Below, piece after piece: positions 1 through 9,615 of a stretch of 64,000 nucleotides of DNA. Positions within the stretch are counted from its first letter, which is position 1, and each line of letters begins with the position of its first letter. The position numbers and the translations under genes were made by a program. The notes beneath the pieces were generated by a model, which did not search any database, had not been told where the DNA came from, and was given only the letters and a program-made list of their open reading frames with translations. The stretch lies in the NCBI RefSeq assembly GCF_001509555.1, contig NZ_LMAS01000002.1, forward strand, positions 361,981-425,980. Reading direction: 5' to 3'. This DNA is from Bacillus sp. FJAT-29937. GTDB taxonomy: Bacteria; Bacillota; Bacilli; Bacillales; Cytobacillaceae.

Positions 1-509
1 GAAAGATCTATGAAGATGTAGGCACTATCTATAAACTACTTTTGTATGTTAATGATTATATTTATATCAATAAACCTCTGTATAAATATAGAAAGAATCG
101 AAAAGGCAGTATTTTAACAACCATCTCCCCGAAAATAAATGACATCTATGATGTTTTAGAGGATACGTATTCTTTTTATAAAGCAAATAATGAACTCACA
201 GAAAAGAATGTAGAAGGGCTTTGTTATCAGTATGTAAAGATATTAATGTGGTCTAATATGTACAGGCAATTGAAATATTATAAATTTAATTTTGTTGGTT
301 TCTATAAAAAAATGAAATCAACGAGGAACCTAGTTTATAGCAGTTTTGATAATTGGAAATCGAATTCTTTCCTAATAAATAATACTAACTACTTCACAAA
401 CAGATTTGGTGAAAACTATATTAAGAGAATTGATAACCTTGGTAAAGGTTTTTTTTCAACCGTGTATACAGTACTTATCCTTATAGTTCGAAATATAAGT
501 AAAAGATGA
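1..509 (+). CDS. Glycosyltransferase family 2, C-terminal part (truncated by window edge)
   Basis: The reading frame is open from the first bases of the window, so only the C-terminal part of the gene is present. Upstream of the TTG at 42 the frame continues without a stop as KIYEDVGTIYKLL, followed by a YINKPLYKYRKN segment. This is the acceptor-side signature of GT2 enzymes (acidic ED pair, then a tyrosine-rich strand ending in YR.N). The likely role is adding one sugar to a membrane-bound surface glycan on the cytoplasmic face. It lies 6 bases upstream of a GT4 gene in the same operon. Calling the TTG at 42 a start would be wrong. Donor and acceptor cannot be deduced. Confidence 0.75.
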   Translation, partial: KIYEDVGTIYKLLLYVNDYIYINKPLYKYRKNRKGSILTTISPKINDIYDVLEDTYSFYKANNELTEKNVEGLCYQYVKILMWSNMYRQLKYYKFNFVGFYKKMKSTRNLVYSSFDNWKSNSFLINNTNYFTNRFGENYIKRIDNLGKGFFSTVYTVLILIVRNISKR

Positions 510-515
510 ACGGGG

Positions 516-1640
516 ATGAATTCTTTAGTGAAAAAGAAGAAAATACTATTTATAATGCAAAGCCTTCAAGGAGGTGGAGCTGAGAGGGTTACACTTGATG
601 TGATTAAACATCTAAATAAAAGTTCTTTCGAGCCTTCCATATTAGTTGTAAATTATTATGGTGATTTAATACATTCAATTCCTGAAAGTATAAACGTTAT
701 TAAGGTACTGACAAGTAAAGAAAAATCATATTTTCATGTTTTTAAAGTGATAAGAGCCGTAATAAAGGCTGCCAAAGATGCCGACTTAATCATTGGTTCA
801 TTAGAATTGACTCCTACTTATTTGTCCTCAATAGCCTCAGTTATAACCAAAAAGCCAGCTATAGGTTGGATACACATAGATTTACAACATTATCTTAAGA
901 CGAAAAATAAAATTCATGAACTAATTATTAGAGTATTATATCCAAAGCTGAACATGATAATGGCAGTTTCAGATGGGGTAAAACACACATTTGAGCAAAT
1001 GTTCCCGCAAATAACTGTACCAGTTAAACGAATATATAACCCAATTAGATTAGAAGATATTCATCGGATGATTGAAGAAAAGAGCGACCTAGGAGAAATT
1101 AGTGAACCAATCATTTTAGGCGTTGGTAGATTGACAAAAATGAAAGGTTTTGATGATTTAATTAAAGCTCATCAATATTTGATAAATAATAATGTAAAAA
1201 ACAAGTTACTAATATTAGGAGAAGGAGAACAAAGAGAATGCTTGGAACAACTGATCGTTGAATTAGATGTAAAAGATAGTGTAATTTTAAAGGGTTTTGT
1301 TGATAATCCATACAAGTATATGCGTTCTGCTAATGTGTTCGTTCTAAGCTCAAGGTATGAGGGGTTTTCAGTAGTAATTGCTGAAGCTTTGTCAGTGGGT
1401 ATTCCAGTTGTATCAACTGATTGTCCCAGTGGGCCATCCGAAATTCTTGAAGGCGGGAAACATGGTTTATTATCCCCTATAAATGATTCAAAAGCTTTAG
1501 CTATGAATATCTATAAAACAATTAAGGAGGATTCTGAAAATCATAAAGTCTGTAGAGTAAAAAGAGCTCATGACTTTTCTCCCCAAAAAATCATCCCAGA
1601 ATATGAAAAATTATTTTATCAAATAATGGCGGAAAAGTGA
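516..1640 (+). CDS. Glycosyltransferase family 4 (GT-B fold)
   Basis: This is a 374-residue retaining glycosyltransferase of family GT4. The N-terminal half has the glycine-rich acceptor loop QGGGAERV (about residues 18-25). The C-terminal donor half has GRLTKMKGFDDLI (about 205) and the E-x7-E region RYEGFSVVIAEAL (about 281-293), followed by PSGPSEIL. No signal peptide is seen, so it is cytosolic or membrane-associated. It starts 6 bases after the truncated GT2 gene and ends 9 bases before the next GT4 gene, so the three are one transcript. A GTG at 528 is an alternative start because the Shine-Dalgarno site is weak. The sugar specificity is unknown. Confidence 0.88.
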   Translation: MNSLVKKKKILFIMQSLQGGGAERVTLDVIKHLNKSSFEPSILVVNYYGDLIHSIPESINVIKVLTSKEKSYFHVFKVIRAVIKAAKDADLIIGSLELTPTYLSSIASVITKKPAIGWIHIDLQHYLKTKNKIHELIIRVLYPKLNMIMAVSDGVKHTFEQMFPQITVPVKRIYNPIRLEDIHRMIEEKSDLGEISEPIILGVGRLTKMKGFDDLIKAHQYLINNNVKNKLLILGEGEQRECLEQLIVELDVKDSVILKGFVDNPYKYMRSANVFVLSSRYEGFSVVIAEALSVGIPVVSTDCPSGPSEILEGGKHGLLSPINDSKALAMNIYKTIKEDSENHKVCRVKRAHDFSPQKIIPEYEKLFYQIMAEK

Positions 1641-1649
1641 GGATAGTTA

Positions 1650-2846
1650 ATGAAGAAAAAGATATTAATAATGATGAATAACATGCGTATTGGTGGAGTA
1701 GAAAAAGCTTTGTTGAATATTTTAACTGTTATAGATAAAGATAAATTTGATATCACGATTTTATTTATTAGAAAAGATGGTGAATATCTTAAAGAAATTC
1801 CATCTTGGGTAAAAATCGAAGAAATTGAGATCTCTGATTTGGACAGGAATATTTTGGATTTCGGTCCCAAAGTAATATTGCTGGAAACATTAAAAAAATA
1901 TAAATATGCTTCAACTGCAAAAGTGGCACTATTAGCGTTAAAGAGGAAAGTAACATTAAATATTTTAAAAAACATTGATGAATTTAAAGTGCTATTTAAA
2001 TTCTTGCCAAAGTATAAAGGTAAGTATGATTTAGCAATTGATTTCCACCAAACATATGTTACAACTTACTATATTTCTGAAAAGGTAAGTGCTGATTATA
2101 AGATAGCATGGCTGCACAGCTCAGACTTTGGGGAAAACCTAAGGAATTTAAGCCAATATTATAGTAAATTTAATCGGGTATTTGGGGTTTCGAAGGCTTG
2201 TGTAGATAAATATAATAAGTTATTTCCAGAACACTCAGGTAAGTGCAAAACCTTCTATAACATTATCTTAACTGATGATATTAAGCGGATGGCAGAACAA
2301 GGTGAAGGTTTTGGAGATTCACTTGATGGAATAAGAATACTTACGGTTGGTAGATTATCTTATGCCAAAGGTTATGATGTAGCAATTTCTGTTGCTGCAA
2401 AATTGAAAGAAGATGGATTTAAGTTTAAATGGTATGTCATAGGGGATGGCATAGAAAGAACGAAACTTGAAAAGTTAATTGACCAATATGAAGTTAGAGA
2501 TTGTTTTATTTTGCTAGGCTCATTGAAAAATCCGTATCCTTATATTAATCAATGTGATATTTATGTTCAACCATCTCGTTTTGAAGGATATTGCATTGCC
2601 CTTGCAGAAGCAAGAATTTTAAACAAACCAATCATTGCTACAAATTTTTTCGGTGCTGAAGAACAAATTATAAATGGAGAGACCGGATTAATAATAAATT
2701 TTAATGAGGACAACATCTATGAAGCAATAAAAAAGTTAATTATAAATCCCCTTTTAAGACTTAAGTTTGAAGAAAACCTATCAAGAGAAACAATTAATTC
2801 TTCCTTGAATGAAATGAAAAAGTTATACGCCTTAGTAAACGATTGA
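1650..2846 (+). CDS. Glycosyltransferase family 4 (GT-B fold)
   Basis: This 398-residue protein is a second GT4 enzyme. It has the N-terminal motif MRIGGVEKAL (about residues 11-20), the donor-domain motif GRLSYAKGYDVAI (about 232-244), and PSRFEGYCIALAEAR (about 306-320) carrying the two catalytic-region glutamates. Members of this family use NDP-sugars to build polysaccharide repeat units in the cytoplasm. It follows the first GT4 by 9 bases with an AGGAT-type ribosome site. The two GT4 proteins share architecture but differ clearly in sequence, so they probably add different sugars. Specificity cannot be read from sequence. Confidence 0.88.
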   Translation: MKKKILIMMNNMRIGGVEKALLNILTVIDKDKFDITILFIRKDGEYLKEIPSWVKIEEIEISDLDRNILDFGPKVILLETLKKYKYASTAKVALLALKRKVTLNILKNIDEFKVLFKFLPKYKGKYDLAIDFHQTYVTTYYISEKVSADYKIAWLHSSDFGENLRNLSQYYSKFNRVFGVSKACVDKYNKLFPEHSGKCKTFYNIILTDDIKRMAEQGEGFGDSLDGIRILTVGRLSYAKGYDVAISVAAKLKEDGFKFKWYVIGDGIERTKLEKLIDQYEVRDCFILLGSLKNPYPYINQCDIYVQPSRFEGYCIALAEARILNKPIIATNFFGAEEQIINGETGLIINFNEDNIYEAIKKLIINPLLRLKFEENLSRETINSSLNEMKKLYALVND

Positions 2847-2922
2847 ATTGTGAAAGTGAATAATCATTATAATATTATTCAAGTTTAGTCTAGTAAGTAA
2901 AACGGTAAAGGTGGAAAAGAAA

Positions 2923-4716
2923 TTGGGTGATTCTCTTAAAAAATTACTTTTGTTATTTAATAAACGAGAAAAGAGAAAGTTGATTATGATATTTCTCATG
3001 ATCATTTTTGCTGCACTTTTCGAAACACTAGGAATAGGTTTAATTGTTCCGTTTGTAGAAATCGTAACAAAGCCATCTGTAATTTTCGAACACAAAAGTC
3101 TATTTTTCATATATGAGTTATTTGGTTTCAAGTCGACAACTACATTTCTTATATTTTCAGCCCTCCTGCTCCTTTTGGTGTTTGTATTAAAGAATTTATA
3201 CCTCCTCTTTTTTCAATATATACAAACTAGAGTAGTGTTAAACCAACAAGCCAGACTATCCGCAAGATTGTACAAATCATATTTAAATAAGCCGTATACA
3301 TTTCATTTACAAAAAAACACCGCTGATTTACTAAGAAATGTACATGAAGAAGTGCGTAGAGTATTACAAAACATCATCATGTCTAGTTTTCTGCTAATTA
3401 CAGAAATACTTGTTATAACTTGTATTTTAGTATTGTTATTAACAATTACTCCTATTGCAACTATCGTAGCAACTATTTTACTAGGTGGAAGTGTTTTTTT
3501 GTTTTTTAAAATATTTCGAAAAAAATTAAACGAACTAGGAAAAAAACATCAAGTTACAAGTGGCAGAATGATTAAATGGATTAATCAGGGGTTAGGAGCG
3601 AGCAAGGAAATAAAAGTAATGGGAAAAGAGAACTTCTTTGTTAGTGCTTATACAAAGCAGAGCAAAAATGATGCGAAAATAAATAGATTTAGACTGATGT
3701 TAGAACAAACCCCAAGACTTTTTTTAGAAACAATTATTGTATCAATTGTAATGATTACGATGTTGATTGTTATTTTTCAAGCAAATGATGCTTCACAACT
3801 TGTATCTACAATGGCCTTATTCGCCATGGCTGCATTCAGATTGTTGCCGTCACTCAATCGCGTTATGGCCATGTCAACAACCATTCGATTTAGTCTTCCT
3901 GCTCTAGAGGTTGTATATGAAGACTTAATTACTAATCAAGAAAATGAATTACCCCATAGCAATCTAATTTCTGATCCAACATCAAACTGTTCAAATATGG
4001 ATATGAACAATAATATAGAGTCAATTAAATTAGCAAATGTCTCTTTTCGATATCCTAATCAAACTGAATATTCTATAAGGGATATTTCCTTATCGATTCC
4101 AATTGGTCATTCTGTAGCGTTTATTGGCCAGTCAGGAGCAGGAAAAACAACACTTATTGATATAATTTTAGGTGTTCTCCAACCGGAGAAAGGAAAGGTT
4201 TTGGTGAACGGAAAAAATATAAATGATGTCAGATCTATATGGCAGACGAAAATTGGATATATTCCCCAATCCATTTTTCTATCTGATGATTCGATCCGTG
4301 GAAATGTAGCATTTGGAATAGATAATGAACAAACAGATGATGAAGAAGTGTGGAAAGCATTAGAGCAAGCTCAATTAAAGGATTTTGTTGAAGGACTACC
4401 TAATAAGTTAGATTCATTTGTGGGCGAAAGGGGAATAAGGTTATCTGGGGGACAACGACAACGAGTAGGAATCGCTCGAGCTTTATATCATAATCCGGAA
4501 ATATTATTTATGGATGAAGCCACTTCAGCATTAGATAATGAAACGGAAAAAGAAATAATGAAAGCAATTGATAGTTTAAAAGGAGAAAAAACAGTTATCA
4601 TTATTGCACATAGATTAACCACTATAGAAAATTGCGATCTTGTCTATGAAATTAACAATGGGAAATTGTTAGACACTATCTATAAACAAGAAAGGTCAGT
4701 TATTTCATCAGTATAA
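2923..4716 (+). CDS. ABC exporter (PglK/MsbA type), putative glycolipid flippase
   Basis: This is a half-size ABC exporter of 597 residues. The N-terminal third to half is a hydrophobic membrane domain with several helices. The nucleotide-binding domain has Walker A GQSGAGKTT (about 402-410), the signature LSGGQRQR (about 507-514), Walker B ILFMDEATS (about 526-534) and the switch histidine in IIAHRL. The TTG at 2923 is preferred over the GTG at 2911 because AAAGGTGG sits 8 bases before it. In a glycan cluster that shows no Wzx-type flippase, a PglK-like protein is the natural candidate to flip the lipid-linked oligosaccharide. The substrate is inferred from context; other lipid or peptide exporters look similar. 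Confidence 0.85.
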   Translation: MGDSLKKLLLLFNKREKRKLIMIFLMIIFAALFETLGIGLIVPFVEIVTKPSVIFEHKSLFFIYELFGFKSTTTFLIFSALLLLLVFVLKNLYLLFFQYIQTRVVLNQQARLSARLYKSYLNKPYTFHLQKNTADLLRNVHEEVRRVLQNIIMSSFLLITEILVITCILVLLLTITPIATIVATILLGGSVFLFFKIFRKKLNELGKKHQVTSGRMIKWINQGLGASKEIKVMGKENFFVSAYTKQSKNDAKINRFRLMLEQTPRLFLETIIVSIVMITMLIVIFQANDASQLVSTMALFAMAAFRLLPSLNRVMAMSTTIRFSLPALEVVYEDLITNQENELPHSNLISDPTSNCSNMDMNNNIESIKLANVSFRYPNQTEYSIRDISLSIPIGHSVAFIGQSGAGKTTLIDIILGVLQPEKGKVLVNGKNINDVRSIWQTKIGYIPQSIFLSDDSIRGNVAFGIDNEQTDDEEVWKALEQAQLKDFVEGLPNKLDSFVGERGIRLSGGQRQRVGIARALYHNPEILFMDEATSALDNETEKEIMKAIDSLKGEKTVIIIAHRLTTIENCDLVYEINNGKLLDTIYKQERSVISSV

Positions 4717-4766
4717 AAAAGTGCTGAAGTATTAAATCATTGTATATGCATAAGGTGGAGTTATCC

Positions 4767-5597
4767 TTGACTATCAAAAAAATCTTAAAGGGAAACAAAT
4801 ATATTTATCCTTTGCTTAAGTTTGTAAGGAAAATACAGAAAATAATTCTCCCAAATTTTATTTTCAATGTAAATAAGATTTTAAGAGTTAATGGAATTTA
4901 TAGAAATAGCCAATACGAAAAGTTAAAAACATTAAAAGATAAACATAAAGGCGAAAGATGTTTTATTGTAGGAACAGGGCCAAGTCTAATAATACAGGAT
5001 CTAGATAAATTAAGAAATGAAGTTACATTTAGTATGAATTCAATTTTTTTAGCATTTGATGAAACGGAGTGGAGACCTAACTATTATGGAGTTCAATTTC
5101 CTGATTTTTATAGTAAGTATAAAAGTGAAATCGATCATCTAGATGTTGAATATAAATTTGTTGGTGATGTAATTTCAAAACAAAATAAGCTATCAAATGA
5201 ATATTATATATATCCTCTTAATTTGCTTAATCATACTTGGCATCATCAGAAATATCATACTAAATTTAGTGAAGATGCTTTTGCAGTCATCTATGATGGA
5301 TATACAATCACATATTCTTTATTACAATTGGCTGTATATTTGGGATTTGTAGAGATTTATTTAATTGGTGTGGATTGTAATTATTCTAGTAATACAAATA
5401 ACCATTTTAAAGATTACGGTGTAGTAGACCCATTAGCATTTGCGGCTGGGGAAAAAATGATAAGCGCCTTTAAGGAAGCAAAGAAGTATGCAGATAGACA
5501 TGGCATTAAAATTTATAACGCTACTAGAGGAGGAATGCTTGAGATTTTTGAAAGAGTTGATTTGGATAATGTATTTTCAGAAGAGAATGTAGTTTAG
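4767..5597 (+). CDS. DUF115 / GT42-like Rossmann protein of glycan cluster
   Basis: The TTG at 4767 is chosen because AAGGTGGAG lies just upstream; the longer frame from 4740 has no ribosome site. The 276-residue protein has FIVGTGPSL (about 65-74), then an asparagine strand (TFSMNSIF), and near the C-terminus YSLLQLAVYLG followed by IYLIGVDCNY (about 190-203). The same order of motifs is found in the DUF115 (MptE-like) family and in GT42 sialyltransferases such as Campylobacter CstII. In a glycan operon this suggests a transferase or sugar-nucleotide-binding enzyme. A related domain is fused to the aldolase at 12324-13952. Function is unproven. Confidence 0.6.
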   Translation: MTIKKILKGNKYIYPLLKFVRKIQKIILPNFIFNVNKILRVNGIYRNSQYEKLKTLKDKHKGERCFIVGTGPSLIIQDLDKLRNEVTFSMNSIFLAFDETEWRPNYYGVQFPDFYSKYKSEIDHLDVEYKFVGDVISKQNKLSNEYYIYPLNLLNHTWHHQKYHTKFSEDAFAVIYDGYTITYSLLQLAVYLGFVEIYLIGVDCNYSSNTNNHFKDYGVVDPLAFAAGEKMISAFKEAKKYADRHGIKIYNATRGGMLEIFERVDLDNVFSEENVV

Positions 5598-5681
5598 ATT
5601 TGGTTTATATAAATAGGTAAATTTAGTATGGAAATTTTAAGGGTAAATAACAATTATCTAATATTAGTTGGTGAATTGTGA

Positions 5682-6695
5682 ATGGAGCTTATAAAAGTAA
5701 GTATTATCATACCGGTATATAATAATGAGAAGTTTCTAAAAAAATGCCTTGATAGTGTAATAAATCAAACAATGAGTCAAATTGAAATTATCATTGTAAA
5801 TGATGGATCAACAGATGGCAGTTTAATGATACTAAAGGATTACGCTAAAAGTAATTCGAAAATTATTCTTCTAAATCAAGAAAATGCCGGCCAAGCTACT
5901 GCCATAAATCGGGCATTAAATATTGCTTGCGGGGAATATATAGCTTTTATTGATGCTGATGATTACATGGAACACAACATGATTGAATCCCTATTTAACG
6001 AGGCAAAATTAAGTAATGTGGATTTAGTTATTTGCAATTGGGACAAAGTTGACACAGATGGTAATATTCTGAGTTATCACGATCATTCTGATTTTGATAA
6101 AAAAATTTTCAATAGAAAAGAAATTATTCAAGAATTTTTATTGAATAAAAAAGAGCTAGTTGAAGGATTTTCATGGAACAAATTAATTAAACGAAGTATA
6201 TTTGATGAATATAATATTAGGTATCCAAATATTAAATATGAAGATATTCCAACTATATTTAAGGTTTTAACAAAGGTCAATAAATGTAAATTTATTAATA
6301 AAAAGCTTTATCACTACGTTCAACATAATAATTCTATTACAAATACTAAAAGTAAAAAAAACATAATAGGATTTATTGAGGCTTTACAAATGATACAGTA
6401 CATCTTAATAGAAGAAAAAATGCTTCCTGAATATAAGGAAGCTTATTTTATTTATAAGAGTAATAGGTTGCTATCAGAGTATATAGCCTCAAGAGATGTG
6501 GTAAAGGGTTCTAAAGAATTATCTAAAGTTTTTGAAACGGTATTACAGTCTTTAAAGATAAAGGAATATATAAAATTGAATAAATCCAAAAATTTCAAAC
6601 TGCTAGTTAAAGTTTTATTATATAAAACTCATTTATTGTATTTATCTATTGCAGCATATCAAAAATGCAAGTTAATCTTTGGTTTTATTAAATAA
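5682..6695 (+). CDS. Glycosyltransferase family 2
   Basis: This 337-residue protein has a GT-A fold family 2 signature: VSIIIPVYNNEKFL at the N-terminus, VNDGSTDGS (about 40-48), and the DxD-type metal site FIDADDYM (about 88-95). The C-terminal acceptor part includes SWNKLIKR and YEDIPTIFK, the same ED-containing segment seen in the truncated GT2 at the window start. It is probably a cytosolic, membrane-associated inverting transferase adding one residue of the repeat unit. It lies 84 bases after the DUF115-like gene, on the same strand. The ribosome site is weak (GGTGAATTGTG). Donor sugar unknown. Confidence 0.87.
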   Translation: MELIKVSIIIPVYNNEKFLKKCLDSVINQTMSQIEIIIVNDGSTDGSLMILKDYAKSNSKIILLNQENAGQATAINRALNIACGEYIAFIDADDYMEHNMIESLFNEAKLSNVDLVICNWDKVDTDGNILSYHDHSDFDKKIFNRKEIIQEFLLNKKELVEGFSWNKLIKRSIFDEYNIRYPNIKYEDIPTIFKVLTKVNKCKFINKKLYHYVQHNNSITNTKSKKNIIGFIEALQMIQYILIEEKMLPEYKEAYFIYKSNRLLSEYIASRDVVKGSKELSKVFETVLQSLKIKEYIKLNKSKNFKLLVKVLLYKTHLLYLSIAAYQKCKLIFGFIK

Positions 6696-6789
6696 TATTG
6701 TTGATTCGGATTAGCTGTTTAGAGAGGCTTTCTAATTAATTTGGAAGCAACTGTGATTCACAAAAATTATAAAGGTGTGAGGGCTTTTA

Positions 6790-7191
6790 ATGAAGGATGT
6801 GTTAATAGATTTTTTCGCTATTGAAGATGACAGGGGAGCATTAGTTGCACTTGAACAATTCAAAAATATTCCCTTTGAGATTAAGCGTGTTTATTATATT
6901 TACGGAAATAAACAAAATTTAGCACGGGGATTTCATGCTCATAGAGATTTGCAGCAAATTCTTATATGCGTAAGTGGTTCATGCAATGTCATATTAGATA
7001 ATGGGAAAGAAAAACATAAATATATATTAAATAAACCTAATCAAGGTCTACTTGTTAATAAAGTCATATGGAGAGAAATGCTTGAATTTTCTGATGACTG
7101 CATTATATTAGTCTTGGCAAGTAATTATTATGATGAGAATGATTATATTAGAGATTATGACAAATTCATGGAAACGGCGAATAGAGTTTAA
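6790..7191 (+). CDS. dTDP-4-keto-6-deoxyglucose 3,4-ketoisomerase, FdtA/QdtA type
   Basis: This is a 133-residue single-cupin protein of the WxcM/FdtA family. The signature RGFHAHRDLQQ (about 45-55) carries the catalytic histidines, and the YYIYGN strand before it is also typical. The family moves the keto group of dTDP-4-keto-6-deoxyglucose from C4 to C3. It is followed 52 bases later by a matching 3-aminotransferase, and rmlA and rmlB, which supply the substrate, are in the same operon. FdtA (giving Fuc3N) and QdtA (giving Qui3N) differ in C4 stereochemistry; I cannot tell which applies here. A good GGTGTGAGGG ribosome site precedes it. Confidence 0.85.
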   Translation: MKDVLIDFFAIEDDRGALVALEQFKNIPFEIKRVYYIYGNKQNLARGFHAHRDLQQILICVSGSCNVILDNGKEKHKYILNKPNQGLLVNKVIWREMLEFSDDCIILVLASNYYDENDYIRDYDKFMETANRV

Positions 7192-7243
7192 GAAAAATTA
7201 AAATTTAAATCTTAATTTACTAAATAGAGCAGGGGATTGCAAT

Positions 7244-8350
7244 ATGATAAAATTTTTAGATTTAAAAGCTGTTAATGATCGTATTCATAAAGAAACTTTA
7301 GAGTATTTTAAGGGATTTTTAGAGGATTCGAATTTTATTTTAGGAGAACAAGTAAGTAAATTTGAGGCCGAATTTGCACAATATTGTAACACTTCAACCT
7401 GTATAGGAGTTGGAAATGGTTTAGAAGCATTAACCTTAATTTTAAAAGGGTATGACATTAAAGAAGGTGATGAAGTAATTGTTCCGAGTAATACTTATAT
7501 AGCTACAATTTTAGCAATTACATCAACAGGTGCAACACCAGTACTAATAGAACCTAATATAGAGACCTTTAATATTGATGTAAACTTAATAGAAAATCAC
7601 ATTACAAAAAACACGAAAGCAATAATGTTAGTACATTTATATGGTCGCTGTGTTGATATGGATCTTATATGGTCAATAGGGAAAAAATATAATGTTAAGA
7701 TAATTGAAGATGCAGCGCAAGCCCATGGTGCAATGATAAATGGAAGAAGGGTCGGTAGTCTAGGAGACGCTGCTGCATTCAGTTTTTATCCTGGAAAAAA
7801 TCTAGGTGCAATTGGTGATGGTGGGGCAATTACATCGAATGATAAACTTTTGGCTGCAAGAATCAAAGCCTTAAGGAACTATGGTTCTTTTGAAAAATAT
7901 ATTCATATACTTAAAGGAGTGAATAGCAGGCTAGATGAATTACAAGCAGGTTTTCTCAGATTGAAACTGCCAACCTTAGATAGTGATAATGAGAAACGAA
8001 GGGAAATTGCTCAATATTATTGTGAAAATATAAATAACCCAAATATTATTCTTCCGAAAATACCAAGGGATGAGAAAAACCATGTATGGCATTTATTTGT
8101 TATTAGAGTAGCAAATAGAAGCGATTTTCAAAAATACATGATGTCTAAAGGGATAGAGACTATGGTACATTATCCGATTGCCCCACATAAACAAAAGGCT
8201 TATTCAGAGTTAAGAGAATTTACTTTACCAATCACTGAGTTACTGGCAAGGGAAGTAGTAAGTTTGCCGTTATCTCCAGTCATGACCCAAGAGCAAATTG
8301 ATTTCGTTGCACTGAATGTTAATAATTATTCTACAGCAGCTGTTAATTAA
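7244..8350 (+). CDS. dTDP-3-amino-3,6-dideoxyhexose aminotransferase, FdtB/QdtB type
   Basis: This 368-residue PLP enzyme belongs to the DegT/DnrJ/EryC1/StrS family. Visible motifs are the N-terminal FLDLKAVN, the cofactor aspartate in EDAAQAHGA (about 155-163), the Schiff-base lysine in [14 protein letters not shown] (K about 184), and the C-terminal [12 protein letters not shown]. The neighbouring 3,4-ketoisomerase indicates that it aminates C3 of dTDP-3-keto-6-deoxyhexose to give dTDP-Fuc3N or dTDP-Qui3N. An AGGGGATT ribosome site supports the ATG. The acetyltransferase that usually finishes this pathway (FdtC/QdtC) is not seen in the window. Confidence 0.87.
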   Translation: MIKFLDLKAVNDRIHKETLEYFKGFLEDSNFILGEQVSKFEAEFAQYCNTSTCIGVGNGLEALTLILKGYDIKEGDEVIVPSNTYIATILAITSTGATPVLIEPNIETFNIDVNLIENHITKNTKAIMLVHLYGRCVDMDLIWSIGKKYNVKIIEDAAQAHGAMINGRRVGSLGDAAAFSFYPGKNLGAIGDGGAITSNDKLLAARIKALRNYGSFEKYIHILKGVNSRLDELQAGFLRLKLPTLDSDNEKRREIAQYYCENINNPNIILPKIPRDEKNHVWHLFVIRVANRSDFQKYMMSKGIETMVHYPIAPHKQKAYSELREFTLPITELLAREVVSLPLSPVMTQEQIDFVALNVNNYSTAAVN

Positions 8351-8467
8351 CTGAAAGTGTAGAATTCTATTATTATATATCTGCATGAGAGAAAATAAGT
8401 TATTGATTCTTAAAAAAACATCCAAATAAATATTGATGAACAAACATCTAAAAGTGAGGATGGATAA

Positions 8468-9493
8468 ATGGAAGAGTTAATTTCGGTAATCGTTCCAATC
8501 TATAATGTTCAAAATTATCTTCCAAAATGTTTAGACTCGATTATAGAACAGACGTATCAAAACTTAGAAATCATTTTAGTTAACGATGGTTCCCCAGATA
8601 GATGTCCAGAATTATGTGAAGAATATGCATCGAGAGATAAAAGAATTAAAGTGGTTCATCAAGCAAATAAAGGTTTATCCGCAGCTAGAAATACTGGGGT
8701 GGAAATTGCAAATGGAGATTTCATCTGTTTTGTAGATTCTGATGATTATATTCATCCACAGATGTATGAAATCTTATACAAAAATGCAAAGAAAAATGAT
8801 GCGGATATCTCAATATGTAATTTTCTTAGAGTGTTGGAAAATCAAAATCATAACTATAATACCGATTCCTACCACAGCAATAAAATAAAAGAATCAATAT
8901 TTACTTGTGATAGTCGTGAAGCACTTAGTAATTTATATAATAGTGATTTGCAATGGATCACTTTAGTTGCATGGAATAAATTATTTAAAAAGGAATTGTT
9001 TAATGGAATCCGGTTTAAAGTGGGAAAAATTCATGAGGATGATTTTATTATGTACCACTTATTGGATGAAGTAAATACAGTCGTATATACAACTATCCCA
9101 TTATATTATTATCTCCAAAGGAATACTAGCATTACAGGAGAGAAATTTAATTTAAAAAGGCTCGATAAGCTGGAGGCTTTAGAGGAAAGAATAATTTATT
9201 TTAAAGGTAAAGGATACTCTGAACTGTATGATAAAGCATATGAACATTATTTAAGTTTATTAATTACTTTTTACTACTTGCTCAAGAGGTTTTGTCCCGA
9301 GGAGAGAGATTCCTATGAGGATTTGAGGAATAAATTTATGGAAGTATATAGGCATCGAGGCAATGTAACTTTTAGTAAAAACCAAAAAGTTAAATGTGCT
9401 CTTTTCAATATAAATCCACATTTATCTAAGATGGTAGCAGCAATTTGGAATAGAGGATCTATGTTACACGGATATATATCTAATAAGAATTGA
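8468..9493 (+). CDS. Glycosyltransferase family 2
   Basis: This 341-residue protein begins with the classical GT2 strand ISVIVPIYNVQNYL, followed by VNDGSPDR (about 39-46), NKGLSAARNTG, and the metal-binding FVDSDDYI (about 88-95). The acceptor region has VAWNKLFKK and KIHEDDFIMYHLL, typical of capsule and teichoic-type GT2 enzymes. It sits between the aminosugar genes and rmlA, so it is a reasonable candidate for transferring the dTDP-aminosugar, but this is only positional inference. The ribosome site GTGAGGAT precedes the ATG. No membrane helices are apparent. Confidence 0.87.
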   Translation: MEELISVIVPIYNVQNYLPKCLDSIIEQTYQNLEIILVNDGSPDRCPELCEEYASRDKRIKVVHQANKGLSAARNTGVEIANGDFICFVDSDDYIHPQMYEILYKNAKKNDADISICNFLRVLENQNHNYNTDSYHSNKIKESIFTCDSREALSNLYNSDLQWITLVAWNKLFKKELFNGIRFKVGKIHEDDFIMYHLLDEVNTVVYTTIPLYYYLQRNTSITGEKFNLKRLDKLEALEERIIYFKGKGYSELYDKAYEHYLSLLITFYYLLKRFCPEERDSYEDLRNKFMEVYRHRGNVTFSKNQKVKCALFNINPHLSKMVAAIWNRGSMLHGYISNKN

Positions 9494-9615
9494 TATATAA
9501 AGCAATAACAAAAAACGCAACACTTTGAAGCTATACGAATTTAATAATGAACATCAAAGCTTGAAGGAAATCCATGAATTAATTTAAGTAAAATAATCAG
9601 AAAAAAGGTGATTTT

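Noticed and set aside
1619..1975. 118-codon minus-strand open frame in the second GT4 gene
   Set aside because: It is antisense to a conserved glycosyltransferase and consists of Phe/Ile/Ser-rich residues typical of AT-rich shadows.
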